A DNA stretch of 44,619 bases from Candidatus Poribacteria bacterium. GTDB lineage: Bacteria; Poribacteria; WGA-4E; JAJDTR01. Each line of letters opens with the position of its first letter. Position 1 is the first letter of the stretch. The notes beneath the pieces are model-generated. The model saw only the letters and a list, made by a program, of their open reading frames with translations. It had not been told where the DNA came from and ran no database searches. Shown piece by piece: positions 33,731 through 43,600 of the stretch. Both the position numbers and the translations under genes were made by a program. The stretch is taken from the NCBI GenBank assembly GCA_022827055.1, contig JAJDTR010000165.1, positions 81,682-126,300 on the forward strand. The letters are read 5' to 3'.

Positions 33731-35398
33731 ATGTCTGAAACTGAAAACGGAGTGTCAATCGTTCCCATCGGCGGATTGGGGGAATTTGGCTTGAACATGA
33801 TGGCGTACGAATACGGTGAGGATATCATCGTTATCGACACCGGTCTCATGTTTCCCGACCCCGACATGCCCGGCGTGGACCTCGTGTTCCCGGATTTGAC
33901 CTATCTGATCGAGAACCGGCACAAGGTTCGGGGAATCGTCCTCACCCATGCGCACGAGGATCACATCGGCGCTCTGTCGCTGTTCCTTCGCCAGATCAAC
34001 GTGCCTGTCTACGGTACCGCGTTGACACTCGCCATAGCCAAAGGGCGGTTGCGCGAATACGATGTGCTCAAGGACGCCGAACTGAACGTCATAACGCCCG
34101 ACGAACCACTGCAACTCGGTAACTTCAAACTTGAATTCATTTACGTCACTCACAGCATTCCCGATGCTGTGGCGCTCGCGCTCCACACGCCGGTGGGTAT
34201 CATCGTTCATACGGGCGACTACAAGTTTGACCTCACCCCCGGCGACAATCGCCTCACAGATGTGCACAAGCTGGCGGCGCTCGGCGAAAAAGGGGTGCTG
34301 CTTCTCGTCTCCGACAGCACGAACGCCGACCGTCCCGGTTTGACGCCATCGGAACGCAGTATCTATAGCGACCTCGACCAAATCTTTCAAAACGTCGAGC
34401 ACCGGCTTATCTTCTCCACCTTTTCCTCAAGTCTTCACCGTATCCAACAGTTTGTGGAACTCGCGCAGGAGCACCGCCGCCTCATTGCGGTCAGTGGGCG
34501 CTCGCTGGTCAACAACATCCGCACCGCCTCCGAACTTGGATACCTCAATGTGCCGCCCGATCTGCTAATCAACCCGCGCGAGGTCGATCAATTCAGTCCG
34601 CACGAGGTTGCCGTATTGAGCACCGGCAGTCAAGGCGAGCCGCGCTCCGCGATGGCGCTGATGGCGATGGAAAACCACGCCTTTCTTCGGATTGAGCCTG
34701 AGGACACCGTCGTCATTTCCGCTCGAATTATTCCGGGAAATGAGAGATCGGTCGGCAACATGATTAACCACCTCCTGCGGCGCGGTGCGCACGTTCTCCA
34801 CGAAAAAAATGCAAACGTCCATGTTTCCGGTCACGGCGCGCAGGAAGATTTGAAATTGATGCTCAATCTGGTGCGTCCCAAGTTTTTCATACCGATGCAC
34901 GGCGAGTATAGCAACCTGGTTCAGCATGCCGAACTTGCCGAGACCGTTGGCGTTCCCTACGAAAACATCACGGTCGCCGAGAACGGAGATTGCGTGTGGC
35001 TCACGCCCGATTCCTGTGAGATTCGAGATAAAGTCCCCGCGGGCAGAGTCTTGGTCGATGGACACATCGATCTCGGGGTTGAGGACATCGTGTTGCATGA
35101 TCGACATCAACTCTCGCAAGACGGCATGGTGATTCCGATTACCGTGCTGGACAGCAACAGCGGAGATTTGGTCGCCGGACCCGACATGGTCTCCAGAGGG
35201 TTCGTCTACATGGATGAATCGGAGGAATTGATGAACGAAGCCAAAAACGTGGTGATTCACGCGCTGGAACACATGAGTCTGGAGAGCAAGAGCGAGACCG
35301 AAACCGTGCAGGAGGAGGTGCGAACCACCCTGCGCCGATTCTTCGCGAAAAAGACCGATCGCCGTCCGATGGTGTTGCCCGTCGTCATGCGCGTGTAA
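33731..35398 (+). CDS. rnj: Ribonuclease J (metallo-beta-lactamase/beta-CASP)
   Basis: A 555-residue RNase J, a 5'-3' exonuclease and endonuclease in mRNA decay and rRNA maturation. The start GGLGEFGLNMM and the metal site HAHEDH (73-78) are standard. FIYVTHSIPDAVA and HTGDYKFD follow, then the beta-CASP part (SGRSLVNNI, STGSQGEPRSAL-like STGSQGEPRSAM, and VSGHGAQEDLK) and KFFIPMHGEYSNL. A C-terminal dimer domain ends with helices rich in Glu and Arg. It lies 43 bp downstream of leuS on the same strand and probably shares its leucine-controlled transcript. GAGAGG lies upstream of the ATG. Confidence 0.93.
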   Translation: MSETENGVSIVPIGGLGEFGLNMMAYEYGEDIIVIDTGLMFPDPDMPGVDLVFPDLTYLIENRHKVRGIVLTHAHEDHIGALSLFLRQINVPVYGTALTLAIAKGRLREYDVLKDAELNVITPDEPLQLGNFKLEFIYVTHSIPDAVALALHTPVGIIVHTGDYKFDLTPGDNRLTDVHKLAALGEKGVLLLVSDSTNADRPGLTPSERSIYSDLDQIFQNVEHRLIFSTFSSSLHRIQQFVELAQEHRRLIAVSGRSLVNNIRTASELGYLNVPPDLLINPREVDQFSPHEVAVLSTGSQGEPRSAMALMAMENHAFLRIEPEDTVVISARIIPGNERSVGNMINHLLRRGAHVLHEKNANVHVSGHGAQEDLKLMLNLVRPKFFIPMHGEYSNLVQHAELAETVGVPYENITVAENGDCVWLTPDSCEIRDKVPAGRVLVDGHIDLGVEDIVLHDRHQLSQDGMVIPITVLDSNSGDLVAGPDMVSRGFVYMDESEELMNEAKNVVIHALEHMSLESKSETETVQEEVRTTLRRFFAKKTDRRPMVLPVVMRV

Positions 35399-35481
35399 TT
35401 GTCGCATAATCTGTCTAATCAGCGATTCGGTTTCTCACTTCACCTCCTTGGTCTTTGCACGCTTCACATGGTAGATGCAGG

Positions 35482-35510
35482 TTGAAAAAGAGATGGGAAT
35501 GTGATATAGT
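35482..35510 (+). promoter_or_regulatory. Promoter of the small coiled-coil protein
   Basis: -35 TTGAAA at 35482-35487, 17-bp spacer, -10 TATAGT at 35505-35510 preceded by TGA. The coding start is 66 bp downstream. Confidence 0.6.
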
Positions 35511-35576
35511 TGCACTGATTAGTAAAATTTGTTATGTACTCCGCCAATGTGGCATGACGGAAGGATACACTGAGCC

Positions 35577-35873
35577 ATGGAAGGTTTACTCGATGGATTC
35601 AAGTTGTGGGGACCATTTGCTGTGTTCTGCGTCGCAATTTTGGTGTTTGGCTGGCGTGTTTTGAATCGGAGAGAAGACAAACTTGAAGCGCGCATGAACG
35701 AAGGTTTCGGGACTCTAAAAGACTCTATCAACCAGCTACGCAACGATATACAACAGATAAATATTCGGTTAGATGCCAATTCTCAAGCGTTCCATGCCGA
35801 CATGAGTAAGCTCACTGAAAAGATTGAGGCGAACTCTCACGACCTGCGAGTAGAAATTGCGCGGTTGAACTAG
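35577..35873 (+). CDS. Small membrane protein with coiled coil
   Basis: A 98-residue protein. Residues about 10-28 (LWGPFAVFCVAILVFGWRV) form one transmembrane helix. The remainder is a long amphipathic helix with heptad spacing (LKDSINQLRNDIQQINIRLD and MSKLTEKIEANSHDLRVEIARL). It probably sits in the inner membrane with a coiled-coil domain that oligomerises. AAGGA lies 12 bases before the ATG. No family name can be given. A minus-strand frame overlaps its 3' end (35769-36077). Confidence 0.6.
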   Translation: MEGLLDGFKLWGPFAVFCVAILVFGWRVLNRREDKLEARMNEGFGTLKDSINQLRNDIQQINIRLDANSQAFHADMSKLTEKIEANSHDLRVEIARLN

Positions 35874-36077
35874 AATCACGTTAATCATCTTGAGCATCAC
35901 GAAGAATATCGTCAGCGCACCGAGCCAAAATAGGGCGTCGTATTGTCTCGTAATCTCTCTCCAGTCATCAAAGCACCTTTTCCCTCTTATAATCGTTGTG
36001 TCACTCCTTAACAAACACAAGTCCCAAATGCGCGACAATTGGTTTGTAGGAGCGATCTCCGATTGCCAAATCTCCAT
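35769..36077 (-). CDS. Possible small membrane protein (doubtful)
   Basis: A 102-codon minus frame starting MEIWQSEIAPTNQL, with AAGGA seven bases upstream and one hydrophobic helix ALFWLGALTIFFVMLKMINV preceded by an Arg-rich stretch. It overlaps the coiled-coil gene convergently by 105 bp, which counts against it. Apart from this frame, 35874-36171 holds nothing. Confidence 0.25.
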   Translation of the reverse strand: MEIWQSEIAPTNQLSRIWDLCLLRSDTTIIRGKRCFDDWREITRQYDALFWLGALTIFFVMLKMINVILVQPRNFYSQVVRVRLNLFSELTHVGMERLRIGI

Positions 36078-36171
36078 TTTCTATCCTTCCATCATTTTCT
36101 CTTGAAAACTCCCTCCCTTTCTTGCACAATAACCTCGAAAGAACACCAACTCTGTATGCTCAAGAACAAAC

Positions 36172-38298
36172 ATGATCAAGCACACCATCCGGCTATTCCT
36201 CCTCTTCTGTCTCTGCGCCGCCGCACACGCCCAAGTCGTAGACATCCCCGATTCCAACCTCCGTACCGCCATTAGAGACACTCTCAACCTCCCCGGTGGC
36301 GCGCCCATAACAAAAAGCGCGTTGCAACATCTGTCAATGCTTGTTGCAAACTCGCGCCGAATAGAAAGCCTTCAAGGGCTTGAATTGGCAACAGAGTTAC
36401 AACATTTGCAGTTACGCTCCAATCAAATCGTTGACATTCGTCCTTTAGCCAACCTTAAAAAACTCGACACCTTAATCATTCTCGAAAATCGAATTACAGA
36501 CATCTCTACGCTGGCTAACCTTACGCAACTCGTTGAACTAAATGTTCGAGACAATCCCATATCCGATGTATCCCCTTTGTCCAATTTACGCGTCCTTAAG
36601 TATCTCGACGTTAGTCGCTGCCAAATTATCGACATTACGCCGCTTGAGCGTCTCACCAAGCTTAGAGTCTTACAATTAAATCACAATCAAATTGTTGATG
36701 CGGGACCACTTGCTAATTTACGTTTGCTCTACAAACTCGAAATTCACCGTAACTTTATTGTCGATATCCAACCGCTTGCAAATCTCACACATCTCGCCGA
36801 ACTAAACCTGAGCGACAACGACATTGCGGATGTCAGCCCGCTCGCAAATTTGACAAAGTTGGAGACGTTGGACATTCGAGGCATCCCCGCCACGAATTAC
36901 ACTCCGCTTGACGGACTCGCGTTAACCCATTTTTTATATGAACAAAGTTGCGAACTCCCGCCGCTTCCAATACACGACAGAATCAATGACAGAAACTACC
37001 CTTCTGTTTTCACGGCATGGGCAGGTCCACATTGGGTTTCTATTCTCAATCGTCCCGATTTATCAGGCGTCGAAAACGTGGCGATGCACGATCTGTGGTT
37101 CAGTGTTCCTCAATTTGGATTGAGATTCAAGGAAACACCTGACGGATTTTCAATGGTGGGAAGCCTTGACGAGGCAATACAAAAGCGTGACGAGTTTCTC
37201 GCCCTTAATCCGAACATACTCTTCATCGCCGACATTAGAATGAGATCCTACGCGCTCGACGAATGCCCCGAAGACTGGCCATATTGGATAAAGGACTCCG
37301 ACGGAACTATCGTCAACGCTTGGGAGGGAAAATTCGGATTAATTGATTTTACCCACCCCGACATTCAGGATCGAATTGTCCAACAGGCTATTGCTGTATC
37401 CAAGTGTGGTTTGTACGATGGTATTCATTTTGATTGGTGGCTCGAAAACGGCGCCGTTCTTTACAATCTATACGGCAATCGGTCACACATATATCGAGGG
37501 AACGAAGCGGAGCAGGAAGCAAGGGATAATATTTTGCGACGCATCCGCGCTGAAACTAGCCCCGATTTCCTCATAATTGCAAATACCAGTCGTTACATAA
37601 TTCCAAGGACAGCGCCACATATTAACGGTGGCTTCATGATAACGCTAATCCCTTATACGTCAACGGGAGATCACCTTGAAGCGGTAATCAATCAAATTGA
37701 AACCTCTCTGCTCTGGTTAGAGGAGAACCTGAGACAACCGCGGATTAATGGAATCGAAGGCTGGGGCATTCCCGCCAAAACTCCCGACGATCCGGCGAAT
37801 CTCCAGTGGATGCGCGCCATTACAACCTTGAGTCTCACGCATTCCGATGGCTATCTGTTGTTCAATGATGGCAAAGGCGGTCACGACCACTACTGGTACG
37901 ACTTCTGGAATGCCGACCTCGGCCGTCCTGTCGGCCGCAAAGCGCAACTTTACGACGAGATCTACGGCCTCTATATCCGCGAGTTCACCAACGGCTGCGC
38001 GGTATACAACCGCAGCGGGCAATCACAGACAATCACTTTGCCCGTGGAAGTCCAAGCTGTCGCCAGCGGTTCGATCAACACCGAACACTCCCTGTCCAAC
38101 CTTGACGGGGAGATGTATTTACGTGTCAGACCGAGTCCAGCGGATCTCAATGTCGATGGCATGGTGAATATCTTGGATTTGAGACTGGTAATTCAGGGGT
38201 TTGGGACGGATAAACAAGGCGTGGACGTGAATGGCGACGGGTTTGTCAATGCGTTTGATTTGGTGTTTGTGGCGGACCAATTCGGAATCACTGATTAA
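36172..38298 (+). CDS. Secreted LRR/glycoside-hydrolase-like/dockerin protein, first paralogue
   Basis: A 708-residue exported protein. Signal peptide 1-20 (cleavage after AAHA). VVDIPDSNLRTAIRDTLNLP follows, then internalin-type 22-residue leucine-rich repeats from about 60 to 250 (pattern LANLTQLVELNVRDNPISDVSP). Residues about 260-640 form a TIM-barrel-like hydrolase domain with LIDFTHPDIQDRIVQQAI and the acidic site YDGIHFDWW. A two-part dockerin-like domain (657-706) has calcium-loop sequences NVDGMVNILDL and DVNGDGFVNAFDL. Likely role is binding and trimming of polysaccharide or glycoprotein at the cell surface, inferred from the domains only. There is no C-terminal sorting domain, unlike the third paralogue. 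Confidence 0.8.
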   Translation: MIKHTIRLFLLFCLCAAAHAQVVDIPDSNLRTAIRDTLNLPGGAPITKSALQHLSMLVANSRRIESLQGLELATELQHLQLRSNQIVDIRPLANLKKLDTLIILENRITDISTLANLTQLVELNVRDNPISDVSPLSNLRVLKYLDVSRCQIIDITPLERLTKLRVLQLNHNQIVDAGPLANLRLLYKLEIHRNFIVDIQPLANLTHLAELNLSDNDIADVSPLANLTKLETLDIRGIPATNYTPLDGLALTHFLYEQSCELPPLPIHDRINDRNYPSVFTAWAGPHWVSILNRPDLSGVENVAMHDLWFSVPQFGLRFKETPDGFSMVGSLDEAIQKRDEFLALNPNILFIADIRMRSYALDECPEDWPYWIKDSDGTIVNAWEGKFGLIDFTHPDIQDRIVQQAIAVSKCGLYDGIHFDWWLENGAVLYNLYGNRSHIYRGNEAEQEARDNILRRIRAETSPDFLIIANTSRYIIPRTAPHINGGFMITLIPYTSTGDHLEAVINQIETSLLWLEENLRQPRINGIEGWGIPAKTPDDPANLQWMRAITTLSLTHSDGYLLFNDGKGGHDHYWYDFWNADLGRPVGRKAQLYDEIYGLYIREFTNGCAVYNRSGQSQTITLPVEVQAVASGSINTEHSLSNLDGEMYLRVRPSPADLNVDGMVNILDLRLVIQGFGTDKQGVDVNGDGFVNAFDLVFVADQFGITD

Positions 38299-38310
38299 GA
38301 GGTCTTTATC

Positions 38311-38357
38311 GATCAACTGACCGATCAAGCGACTGGATAAGGAGCGCGATAGAGTTC
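38311..38357. repeat. Repeat D unit between LRR genes
   Basis: GATCAACTGACCGATCAAGC followed by GACTGGATAAGGAGCGCGATAGAG. A partial inverted copy (CTTACTCGCTATCCGCTAAG) lies at about 38381-38400. Confidence 0.55.
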
Positions 38358-38425
38358 CTTTAGGGAAGGCGATAGGATATCTTACTCGCTATCCGCTAAG
38401 TTGATCGGATTTAGAGGAGAAATTA

Positions 38426-40420
38426 ATGAGTTTACGGCAAGGGTTCATACTTTATCTTCTACTCCATATCGTTCTGTGCAGTTCCCTATTCGCCCAAGTC
38501 GTCGACGTCCCCGACCCCAACCTTCGCGCCGCCATCCGCGAAGAACTCCGACTGCCTCCCGGCAACAGGATTACAAAAGAAGACATGCTGCGGCTAGAAG
38601 GCCTTGGCGCTGCCCGCCGTGACATAATGCTCCTCACGGGCTTGGAACATGCGACCAATCTAACAAGTCTGTCCCTATGGGGTAACCCACTTTCCGAACT
38701 GGCGCCGATAGCCAACCTCCAAAGCTTGACCTACCTTGATGTCGCCGCCTGCTCCATTTCAGATACAACGGCGTTATCAAACCTTAGAAGTTTAAGGGGT
38801 TTAAACGTCCGGTTTAATCGGATTGTCAATATCAGTCCGGTCGCAAACTTGACAAATCTCGTTTCGCTGCGACTTGAGGGCAACCGCATCGCCGATGTTA
38901 CGCCGCTCGCCAACCTCACACAACTCACCGAATTGTACCTGAGCGACAATCACATCCCGGATATTCGCCCGCTTGCAAATTTAGTAGAATTGGAGACGTT
39001 ATATATTCGAGGTAACCCCGTTACAGATCGCACACCGCTAGATGGACTCGCTTTAACTCATTTTTTTTATGACCAAATCTGTGAGCTCCCGCCGCTCCCA
39101 ATACACGACAGAATCAATGACAGAGACTACCCTTCCATTTTCACGGCATGGGCGGGACCGCATTGGGTTTCTATTCTCAATCGTCCCGATTTATCAGGTG
39201 TCGAAAACGTGGCGATGCACGATCTGTGGTTCAGTGTCCCTCAATTTGGATTGGGATTCAAGGAAAAACCTGACGGATTTTCAATGGCGGGCAGCCTTGA
39301 CGAGGCAATACAAAGGCGTGACGAGTTTCTCGCCCTTAATCCGAACATGCTTTTTATCGCCGACATTAGAATGAGGTCCTACGCGCTTGACGAATTCCCC
39401 GAAGATTGGCCATATTGGATAAAAGACGCCGATGGAAATATCGTTAACGCTTGGGCAGGAGTATTTGGTTTAATTGATTTCACCCACCCGGATATTCAGG
39501 ATCGGATTGTCCAGCAGGCTATCGCCATTTCCAAGTGCGGATTATACGACGGAATTCACTTTGATTGGTGGCACGAAGGCGGTGCCATTCTTGCCGAACT
39601 ATACGGCGATTGGTCGCACAAATGTCGAGGGAATGAAGCAGAGCAACGCGCTCGAGATAATATCCTGCGGCGCATTCGCGCCGGAACCAGACCCGATTTC
39701 CTTATAATGGGAAATACCAATCGTCGCACAATTCCGCGGACAGCGCCACATATTAACGGCGGCTTCATGGAAACATTAATACCTCATTCTGCAACCGGAG
39801 ACCTTCTCGAAGCGCTACTCAATGAAGTTGAAACCTCTCTGCTCTGGTTAGAGCAAAACCTAAGAGAACCACAAATTAACGCACTCGAAGGCTGGGGGAT
39901 TCCTACCAAATCCCCCGACGATCCGACGAATCTCCGTTGGATGCGCGCGTTCACGACCTTAAGCCTGACACATTCCGATGGCTACGTACTCTTTAACTTG
40001 GGCGAGGGCCACGAGCACTACTGGTACGACTTCTGGGACGCCGACCTCGGCCGACCCGTTGGCCCCAAGGCCCAGCTCCACGAAGACCGTCCCGGCCTTT
40101 ACATCCGCGAATACACCAATGGCTGGGCGGTCTACAATCACAGCGGGGAAACGCAGGAAATCACGTTGCCGGAGGATGCGCAAGGCGTCGCCAGCGGGCT
40201 GGTAAACACGGAGCACGCGCTGCCCAACCTTGACGGCGAGATATACCTCAGGGCAAAACCGAAGAATCCGGCGGATGTCAACGGCGATGGGGTGGTGAAT
40301 ATCCTCGACCTGACAATTATTGTACTGGGGTTTGGGACGGATAATCTGGAAGGAGATGTGAATGGGGATGGGGTTGTCAATGTGTTTGATTTGGTGATTG
40401 TGGCGGAGGAAATGCAGTGA
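38426..40420 (+). CDS. Secreted LRR/glycoside-hydrolase-like/dockerin protein, second paralogue
   Basis: A 664-residue protein with the same architecture as the preceding gene but two fewer leucine-rich repeats. Signal peptide 1-23 (cleavage near SLFA), LRR block about 65-210, hydrolase-like domain about 218-590 (with YDGIHFDWWHEGG), dockerin-like domain 614-663 (DVNGDGVVNILDL and DVNGDGVVNVFDL). AGAGGAG lies upstream of the ATG. The start of the hydrolase domain is almost identical in DNA to the first paralogue, while the LRR parts differ strongly. It ends directly after the dockerin. Confidence 0.8.
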   Translation: MSLRQGFILYLLLHIVLCSSLFAQVVDVPDPNLRAAIREELRLPPGNRITKEDMLRLEGLGAARRDIMLLTGLEHATNLTSLSLWGNPLSELAPIANLQSLTYLDVAACSISDTTALSNLRSLRGLNVRFNRIVNISPVANLTNLVSLRLEGNRIADVTPLANLTQLTELYLSDNHIPDIRPLANLVELETLYIRGNPVTDRTPLDGLALTHFFYDQICELPPLPIHDRINDRDYPSIFTAWAGPHWVSILNRPDLSGVENVAMHDLWFSVPQFGLGFKEKPDGFSMAGSLDEAIQRRDEFLALNPNMLFIADIRMRSYALDEFPEDWPYWIKDADGNIVNAWAGVFGLIDFTHPDIQDRIVQQAIAISKCGLYDGIHFDWWHEGGAILAELYGDWSHKCRGNEAEQRARDNILRRIRAGTRPDFLIMGNTNRRTIPRTAPHINGGFMETLIPHSATGDLLEALLNEVETSLLWLEQNLREPQINALEGWGIPTKSPDDPTNLRWMRAFTTLSLTHSDGYVLFNLGEGHEHYWYDFWDADLGRPVGPKAQLHEDRPGLYIREYTNGWAVYNHSGETQEITLPEDAQGVASGLVNTEHALPNLDGEIYLRAKPKNPADVNGDGVVNILDLTIIVLGFGTDNLEGDVNGDGVVNVFDLVIVAEEMQ

Positions 40421-40436
40421 CCAGTGGCAGTGGCTA

Positions 40437-40684
40437 GTGGTCAGTAGAAACTCAAGCGAGGAAATGATTGTGCAGGGCTGGCGACGCTGCAAATTTGCTA
40501 AGTCCCACAGGCACAGAAGAAATGATGCGGGTGGCAGACAAGCATACCGAAGCATGTCCAAATTTGATTGTTTGGTATGCAGGGCAGGATTTGGATGGTG
40601 AGAACGGATATTGACCGCTTTCAAGACGCAAGGGGCAATAGGTATCAACGCGAATACAAGAACAAACAAAAGGAGTGTTATTGT
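40437..40684. repeat. Duplicated spacer J, copy 1
   Basis: GTGGTCAGTAGAAACTCAAG and the following 150 bp match 43921 onward. It lacks about 50 bp near 40602 that copy 2 has. A plus frame (AGDAANLLSPTGTEEMMRV...CPNLIVWYAGQDLDGENGY) stays open through most of it without a start codon. Confidence 0.7.
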
Positions 40685-43600
40685 ATGAAAAAAGGACGAT
40701 TGTATAATCGATTGGCGGTATGCGCGATTGCTGTGCTGTTGCTCGGAACGGCTGCGTACGCTCAACTAGTACCCGTCGATGTCCCCGACCCAAACCTGCG
40801 ACAGGCGGTTAGGGAAGCCCTTAGTCTACCCGCTGGCGCCCCTATCACGCAAGCGGACATGCGACAATTGAAGAGATTAGATGCCACGGAAACCCACATA
40901 ACAAATCTTACAGGGTTGGAACATGCCATTCATCTGAGCGAGTTAAAGATTGGACATAATCCACGACTTTCCGACCTTGCCCCGATAGCAAAACTCACGG
41001 AGTTAGATTACCTTGACGCCGGTCGTTGTAACATTTCCGATATTACTCCACTGGCAGATTTGAGAAACCTTACCTTTCTACAATTGAATGACAATTACAT
41101 TACTAATCTTGCTCCCCTCGTTAATCTTACACAACTTACCGCACTGCGAGTTGGGGACAATCAGATTACCGACTTGACTCCCCTTGCCAATCTTACACAG
41201 CTTATCAGACTGGAGGCGCAAAACAACCGGATTGCCGACATCACTCCTCTCGCAAATCTTACACAACTGACCAATCTTTATCTACAGCGAAATCGGATTG
41301 TGGATGTGAACCCTCTCGCGAATCTGCAAGCCTTGGAGAGATTGGAAATTGAGCGCAACCTAATAACCGATCACAGTCCGCTTGATTCGCTATCATTGAC
41401 ACGTTTCGTTTACGATCAGTTCTGTGAAATGGAGCCACTTCCCCTCGAGTCTCGGTTGGCAAACCGAACCTATCCGTCCACGTTCGGCGGTGAATGGCTC
41501 TTTGGACTTGATTCTCGTATCGACTTAACGTATGGCGGAGGTTATTTGGAAATGCGTTTCCGCCCTGACGGGAAGTTGACAGGTAACTTGGACGACGCGA
41601 TACAAAAACGAGACGAACTCATGGCAATGAACCCAAATATGGTGTTTCTTGTCCAGATTAGAATGAAATCAGACGGGATTAGTCTTTATGGTGAAAGTTG
41701 GCCATATTGGGTACGTGATGCAAATGGAAATATCATCTACACTAGAGGTACAAAAGCTGCGTTAGTTGACTTCACGCATCCCGCCGTTCAGGACCTGATT
41801 GTTGAACAAGCCATTGCGGTTTCCAAGTGTGGTCTATTCGATGGGATTCTCTTTGACATTTGGCATGAGGATATCACCATTCTCCGCGATGACCGTTCTG
41901 GAAGAGATGGGTATCGTGGACTCGATGCTGAGCAGCGTGCGCGGGACAACATCCTTCGTCGCATCCGTGCTGAAACAAGGCCTAACTTTCTAATACAGGT
42001 CAACTCTAATCGAAGCAAACTGCCGCGCACGGGACCTTACATTAACGGTCTCTCTATGGAGACAGGAATACCTGCTTGGTATCCCACCGATGACGAACTT
42101 GAAAACGCACTATTGTCAACTGAGAGTACTCTTCTTTGGGCAGAGGAAAACTTGAGAGCACCTCATATAAACGGTGTGGCAGGTCAAGGAATTTTCACTG
42201 AACCTGCAAATAGCCCGTTTAATCGTCGCTGGATGCGCGTAGTTACAACGCTAAGCCTCACTCATGCTGACGGGTACGCACTTTATCAGAGAGAATGGGG
42301 CGACTGGTACGACTTCTTGGAAACAGACCTAGGGCACCCCGTCGGCGGTACGGCGCAGCTTTACGATGAAGACATTCCCGGCCTTTTCATACGCGAATTC
42401 ACGAACGGCTGGGCGGTTTACAACCGCAGCGGCAAGGCGCAAGAGATAACCCTACCCGAAGAAGTTATCTCCGTAGAAAGCGGCCAAACGAATACCCTCC
42501 AGGCGCTCCCCAATATTGATGGCGGAATCTATCTCAAAACGACGACACTGACAGATACTCTCATTGCTGAACCCATCGATGCCGTCCCCGGAGCGGTACT
42601 TCACCTCGACGCCTCGAACAACCCGGGGACGAGAACGCGCTGGGTTAATCTGGGCACGGCTGGCGGAAGATTGCAATCTTCCGATAGGCATGACAGACGT
42701 CCAAGGGTTGAGGAAGGGGAGATAGAGATTCCGTCCATCGGTTTCAGCGGTCGACGTAAATATTACACCGCCACGGCGTCAAGTCAAACCTTCGGAGGTC
42801 CCGTCCACACAAATCCTAAACTTTTCTTGGGAGACTGGACGCTTGAATTCCTGTGCAAGCGCAACGGTGATTTGTTCCATAGTGAACATCATTTCTCCGG
42901 TTTCCAAAACAGCCCTAGAGAGGGGCTTCAAGGGATTCGTTTAGGGCTGCTAGGCGATGGTCGAGAACTTGGCATGTCCCTCCAAGCCGATGGCTTTAAA
43001 CAACCCGAACGAGCACTGAACGTTTTCCTGGAGGAAAACGTGTGGACATGGGTGACCGTTGTTTCGATAAACGGTCAGTCAATCATAGCCTATCAAGACG
43101 GCGTGGAAGTTAGTAGGCATCCCGGCGTGCATTTCGACGCAAGTGTACCACTAAACGACATTTCCATCGGCGCAAATTCGTATGAAGAACGACACCGGAA
43201 TTTCAACGGCTCATTTTCTATTGTGCGCGTCTATGACAGGGCGTTAAGCCCGGACGAGGTGCTGCAAAATATCGGTGCCACAGTGATTCCGATTGCCAAT
43301 CCCGCCGATGTCAATCGCGACGGTGTGGTGAATATTTTGGATTTGGTGGTGGTAGTGCAGGGGTTAGGAACGGATAATCCTGAGGCAGACGTCAACAGGG
43401 ATGGGGTTGTGAATGTGTTTGACCTTGTTCAGGTTGCCGGGGAAATCGGAGGTGCCGAAGCCGCACCCTCGGTATCTTCCCCGGAGCTGTCGATGATTAG
43501 CGCCGCGGATGTCGAGAAATGGCTTGCGCTCGCACAGAGATTAGGCGTCGGCGACGCGAATTTTCAACGCGGAATCCGCTTCCTTGAAGGTTTGCTCGCG

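Noticed and set aside
40568..40684. 39-residue N-terminal extension of the third LRR protein
   Set aside because: It runs through duplicated spacer J. The signal peptide starts at ATG 40685, as in the fourth paralogue.
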